In this document: piece after piece, positions 23,758 through 26,890 of the stretch
How the letters are laid out: every line of letters begins with the position of its first letter
Numbering within the stretch: position 1 is the stretch's first letter
From: a virus
IMG/VR virus record: IMGVR_UViG_3300048036_000457
Span: 1-26,890 of that record
DNA: 26,890 bases
Direction: 5' to 3' (one strand)
Program-made: the position numbers and the translations under genes
Notes under the pieces: model-generated
The model's database searches: none
What the model was told of the DNA's origin: nothing
What the model saw: the letters and a program-made list of their open reading frames with translations, nothing else

Positions 23758-25610
23758 TATCTTGCTCTTCTATTTCCTGCCTGAACTCTACTATAAATTG
23801 TTCTTGGCACTGGAGGGTTATCAAAGTAAACTGACAATGAAGCCATTTCTCCAATTGCTGGCTCATCTTTTACTAGTTCTCCATCTCTATCTTCCCATCC
23901 GCCTCTAAATATTGCTACTTCTTGTTTATCTAAAATAATATCTCCATATTTATCAAGTCCTATTTTATTATACCAATCTTTTATTGCCTGTTCACCAGTC
24001 ACTGGTACTAATAATTCAGGATTGTCTAATATTACTTTCTTAGTTTCTTCAGTTCTCTTAAAAAATACAAGTCTCTTTTGATCTCCATCTGCTCCTTCTA
24101 ATTCTGGAGTTGACGGCGTTACAGTAACTTGATTATAAGTATAATATCCATCTTTTCTTGCTTGCTCTTCGATGCTCGATACAAATTGTACATTTACCGC
24201 ATCTACGCCTTCAATACCTTCTATAATTGCAATAATATCACTCTTAGGTAGTTTGTCTCTACGTACAATTTTTATTAAATATTTTGAAATAGCCGCTCTA
24301 ACATCATTAAAAATATCTTGTTGCTTAAATCCTTCAAACCATCTAATAGAAACATCCATTCTGTATTTAACAGCTTCTGGCTCTACAAAGATTGCTTCAC
24401 TTGTGACCATTTGCTGACCACTATCTTCAATTACACCAAGCATTCTATCAGTCTCATCTTTTCCAAAGAAAAACTCACTTTCATCAACTGAAAAATAGTC
24501 AGTTCCACTTAATAATCTTTTCTCTAAATTTGGAATTGCAAAAATATAAATTACATTGTCATCATCTAAATATCCATCATCTGTAGTATTATATGCATCT
24601 AAATAACTGAATTGTGCATATCTACTTAAAAAATATTCATAAGCATCTGGATTTGCAAGTACAAAACTTTTACTTGCCAATGGCGCCATTAATTTTGTAA
24701 ATTCAGGCGTTTCAGGATTTGCACCCATAAAAGGAGCCGTTGAAGTTTCAGTCTCTAATAATTCATTTAAATCATGAGTATCTCCTGTTGAGTCTTTACC
24801 TTCACCAATCCATTTAAATGTTAGGTCTCCAGCTTGATTTAAGTTACCTTCTGCTCCATCACATTTAATATATTCAACTTCAATTGCAGCACCGTTTGCT
24901 GGTACAATTCCAAAATTACCAGTTCCAAAATAAATGTCTAACCCACCGCTAATTCCAGTCTTTACTAAATAACCTTTATCACTCGCTAACATTTCATATA
25001 ATGAATTAAACTTAGTCCATTGTTCACCATTGACACTAACCTTTACTAAATTATGATCTGTAGTACCTTTTGTTTGTATATTAAAACTTTGCATGCTTTC
25101 TCCATTACTTGTAAGACTTTGCAATTCAAGCGTTCCTTGTATAATATTTGCTCTAACCCAGTCATTGCTGCTTTTTGGTAATAAAAACTCATCTTTATCT
25201 GTTCTTAAAAAATAAGTTAAACCATTATTGTCATATGTTATTTCTGTATTTGGATCAATAATTAAATTACCACCTGCGACATCGTCACCTGCACCGGGCT
25301 TCCATCTAAAACGGATTTCACCAGTTGCTGCGAAGCCTCTAGTTGCATCATGCCCAGCAAGTCTTGCAAGTCCATGAATTGATTCAGGCTGTTGAGCTGT
25401 ATAAATATTCTGTTCAACAGTAGAGTCCTCTATATAGAACAAGAGCATCTCATTCATTTCAGCCATTACCTCAAGGATTTGAGAAAATGGACTTGCCGTT
25501 GTAAAATAGTTTCCGGCTTTCTTATAAACTCTACTTAAATAAGACCTTGTGTCAGATACAATGTCTCCCGCAGTAGCTCTAGCCTTATCTAAAAATTTAA
25601 AATCTGCCAT
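23757..25610 (-). CDS. 6: Baseplate wedge protein gp6 (baseplate J family)
   Basis: This 617-aa protein has the strongest gp6 signature at residues 39-98. It runs from ASPFSQILEVMAEMNEMLLF to EDSTVEQNIYTAQQPESIHG and LARLAGHDATRGFAATGEI. That string is the conserved N-terminal block of T4-like gp6 proteins. The C-terminal third includes EAVKYRMDVSIRWFEGF and a following helix-strand block (to about 475, ending in EGIEGVDAVNVQFVS), the baseplate J-type domain. gp6 dimers form the inner ring that joins the six wedges around the hub. T4 gp6 is 660 aa, so the length fits. Order gp25-gp6 is as in other contractile injection systems. It ends in AGA TAA, which overlaps the next start as TAATG. Confidence 0.93.
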   Translation of the reverse strand: MADFKFLDKARATAGDIVSDTRSYLSRVYKKAGNYFTTASPFSQILEVMAEMNEMLLFYIEDSTVEQNIYTAQQPESIHGLARLAGHDATRGFAATGEIRFRWKPGAGDDVAGGNLIIDPNTEITYDNNGLTYFLRTDKDEFLLPKSSNDWVRANIIQGTLELQSLTSNGESMQSFNIQTKGTTDHNLVKVSVNGEQWTKFNSLYEMLASDKGYLVKTGISGGLDIYFGTGNFGIVPANGAAIEVEYIKCDGAEGNLNQAGDLTFKWIGEGKDSTGDTHDLNELLETETSTAPFMGANPETPEFTKLMAPLASKSFVLANPDAYEYFLSRYAQFSYLDAYNTTDDGYLDDDNVIYIFAIPNLEKRLLSGTDYFSVDESEFFFGKDETDRMLGVIEDSGQQMVTSEAIFVEPEAVKYRMDVSIRWFEGFKQQDIFNDVRAAISKYLIKIVRRDKLPKSDIIAIIEGIEGVDAVNVQFVSSIEEQARKDGYYTYNQVTVTPSTPELEGADGDQKRLVFFKRTEETKKVILDNPELLVPVTGEQAIKDWYNKIGLDKYGDIILDKQEVAIFRGGWEDRDGELVKDEPAIGEMASLSVYFDNPPVPRTIYSRVQAGNRRAR

Positions 25611-25621
25611 TCTTTAATCTT

Positions 25622-25978
25622 TTAATTTACATAAACACCAACTAAATATTTAGTGTCTACTTCTATGTTTATTTGGGCAATATCTCTAACTTCTCCTCTT
25701 GTAAATTCAACATCGACTTTAGTGCCATATTTATTTGCAAGTGGACAATATATTTCTATTTGATCTTCTATTGCCTTTTTAACTTCAAATTCATTAAAAT
25801 TAAAACTGTATATCATTTTTTCAAGGTCTGCTCCAAATCCACTCTGTCCTAAAACATCTCCTTTATTTGTAAAAAGAAGAGTCTCAATCTGAATTAAAAG
25901 TTGACTTAATTCATTTTCAACATCAACTCCTTTTGCATCAAAGTTTGGATCGCCTATTGTCTTTATATACAGTTCCAT
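25622..25978 (-). CDS. 25: Baseplate wedge protein gp25 (lysozyme-like fold family)
   Basis: This 118-aa protein carries the family pattern: an N-terminal helix (ENELSQLLIQIETLLFT, 21-37), the turn KGDVLGQSGFGADLEKMIYSF (39-59) equivalent to the RPFDPEFGCDLSDQLFEN block of T4 gp25, a helix and a two-strand end (TKVDVEF, AQINIEVDTKYLVGV). gp25 clamps the sheath to the baseplate inner ring, and homologues occur in type VI secretion (TssE) and R-type pyocins. The family's EPR motif, expected near residues 78-82, is replaced by YCPLANKY. T4 gp25 is 132 aa. It sits directly upstream of gp6, its structural partner, with an 11-nt gap. The identification is firm despite the missing EPR. Confidence 0.85.
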   Translation of the reverse strand: MELYIKTIGDPNFDAKGVDVENELSQLLIQIETLLFTNKGDVLGQSGFGADLEKMIYSFNFNEFEVKKAIEDQIEIYCPLANKYGTKVDVEFTRGEVRDIAQINIEVDTKYLVGVYVN

Positions 25979-25997
25979 TAATTATTTATCTGTTTTT

Positions 25998-26843
25998 TTA
26001 TGAGTGCATCATCCAATCTACACCTTCATCTCCTTTAATCTCTTCAAGTACTCTTTCCATTTCCTCATCTCCCATGGATTTAATACCATCATAATCAATC
26101 TCTACGCCACCTGGTAAAGAGAATTTAAAGACTCCTAATTTAGCACCAACTGCCTGTTTTACTTTAGCTGAAACATATCTAAAAAATATTTCATCATTAT
26201 ATAATGCACAGTTCTCAATGCTTTCATAACACTCAATAATTACATCTCCCTTTGGAGTATCTCCCATAAATTTAAGCTGACCTGTTAATTGTGAGTAATT
26301 AAAACTTAAAGGATTCTCTAGGATTTGACGAGCCATATCAAAATAACTTTGATTAATTACATAATATTGAAGTTCTTCTGCAGATTCAGCAGCTCCTGTT
26401 CCAGCAAATGTATTACTAAAAAACATTTTTTCAATATTAAAATCTGCACCACTAGTAAATCTTAAATCTAAACTAGTACCACCTGTATTCCAACCAGATG
26501 CTAAATCATATACTCCATATATTGAAAATACTTCTCCTGCTCCTGTCGTTGCATTTTCTTTAGGAAAGTTTAAAGTTCTCGTTGTCTTAAAACTTTGACT
26601 ACTAAAAACTCCATTAGGTACATGAAAATAGTTTTCTCTAAGACTATATTCGTAATTTTTTCTGAACCATTTAACGGCTCTTTTTATAACGTTTATTATT
26701 TCAGCTTGTGGCAAATTAAGAGGTATCATACATGCTCCTGTTATTTCTGAACCAATTTCATTTAAGAATTCAGTTAAACAATCAGTACCATAATCTCTAC
26801 CTTGACTTAAATCTATATTATCGCCGCTTCTAATATCACTCAT
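25998..26843 (-). CDS. 13: Neck protein gp13 homologue
   Basis: A 281-aa protein. The N-terminal helix NLPQAEIINVIKRAVKWFRK (43-62) corresponds to the [21 protein letters not shown] helix of T4 gp13. Residues 187-203 (TGQLKFMGDTPKGDVIIE) match the NEQLKVMGN...DLIIVE strand pair, and YNDEIFFRYVSAKVKQ (215-230) with KFSLPGGVEIDYDGI (240-254) matches the AYNNRWVKDYATALAK...MMLPGGVTIDG block. The end is an acidic helix, as in the family (T4 gp13 is 309 aa). gp13 with gp14 completes the neck so that a tail can join the filled head. Placement of a neck gene directly before gp25 and gp6 differs from T4. Alternatives are other head-completion proteins of the same group. Confidence 0.75.
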   Translation of the reverse strand: MSDIRSGDNIDLSQGRDYGTDCLTEFLNEIGSEITGACMIPLNLPQAEIINVIKRAVKWFRKNYEYSLRENYFHVPNGVFSSQSFKTTRTLNFPKENATTGAGEVFSIYGVYDLASGWNTGGTSLDLRFTSGADFNIEKMFFSNTFAGTGAAESAEELQYYVINQSYFDMARQILENPLSFNYSQLTGQLKFMGDTPKGDVIIECYESIENCALYNDEIFFRYVSAKVKQAVGAKLGVFKFSLPGGVEIDYDGIKSMGDEEMERVLEEIKGDEGVDWMMHS

Positions 26844-26845
26844 TT

Positions 26846-26890
26846 TTAATTAATTTTTTTACTTGTTATTATTTCAGTACCATCAAATTC
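26846..26890 (-). CDS. C-terminal end of an upstream gene (partial)
   Basis: On the minus strand one frame is open from the window edge to TAA at 26846-26848 and reads EFDGTEIITSKKIN. The two other frames close sooner. It ends 2 nt before the gp13-like start, in the same tight spacing as the rest of the block, so it is probably the tail of another virion gene. Fourteen residues are too few to identify it. Confidence 0.45.
   Translation of the reverse strand, partial: EFDGTEIITSKKIN

Overview
The window is a strongly AT-rich segment of a large contractile-tailed phage of the T4 superfamily. Every gene I can support lies on the minus strand, so transcription runs from position 26890 towards 1. 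The anchors are recognisable T4-type proteins: neck gp13, baseplate wedge gp25 and gp6, ssDNA-binding gp32, primase gp61 and recombination mediator UvsY. Most start codons are preceded by A/T-rich leaders without a Shine-Dalgarno sequence, and one membrane protein has a layout I associate with Bacteroidota phages. I therefore infer a Bacteroidota (flavobacteria-like) host; this is an inference, not a proof.

Region 1 (26890 down to 2954) is a long, tightly packed virion block. It holds the end of an unknown upstream gene, then neck gp13, gp25, gp6, an 89-aa protein, a 912-aa gp7-like wedge protein, a small fibre-like protein, three very large structural proteins of 648, 1214 and 1572 aa, a collagen-repeat fibre protein of 816 aa, a spanin-like membrane protein, a 663-aa beta-rich structural protein and a tail-tube-like protein. 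It closes with a 122-aa protein that carries a T4-like capsid-targeting N-terminus plus glycine zippers, and a RuvC-like nuclease. Gaps are mostly under 20 bp, with several stop/start overlaps. The one larger gap (14522-14587) may hold an internal promoter.

Region 2 (2617-2953) is the only long intergenic stretch. It contains two near-identical tandem promoter-like elements, two palindromes, a 67-bp island of high GC with a possible 43-aa reading frame, and a gp32 leader made of a small hairpin and four UUAAA units directly before the start codon. The leader closely resembles the autogenous translational operator known for T4 gene 32.

Region 3 (2616 down to 1) is a replication/recombination operon: gp32, gp61 primase, a 66-aa unknown protein and UvsY (cut by the window edge). 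All are joined by overlapping stop and start codons. gp32 would coat single strands, gp61 would prime the lagging strand, and UvsY would load the phage recombinase onto gp32-coated DNA.

No tRNA, CRISPR array, insertion sequence or integrase is visible. The best candidates for something not yet described are the glycine-zipper, capsid-targeted protein at 3612-3980, the promoter/operator/small-ORF complex at 2678-2862, and the very large structural proteins that I could not assign to a family.
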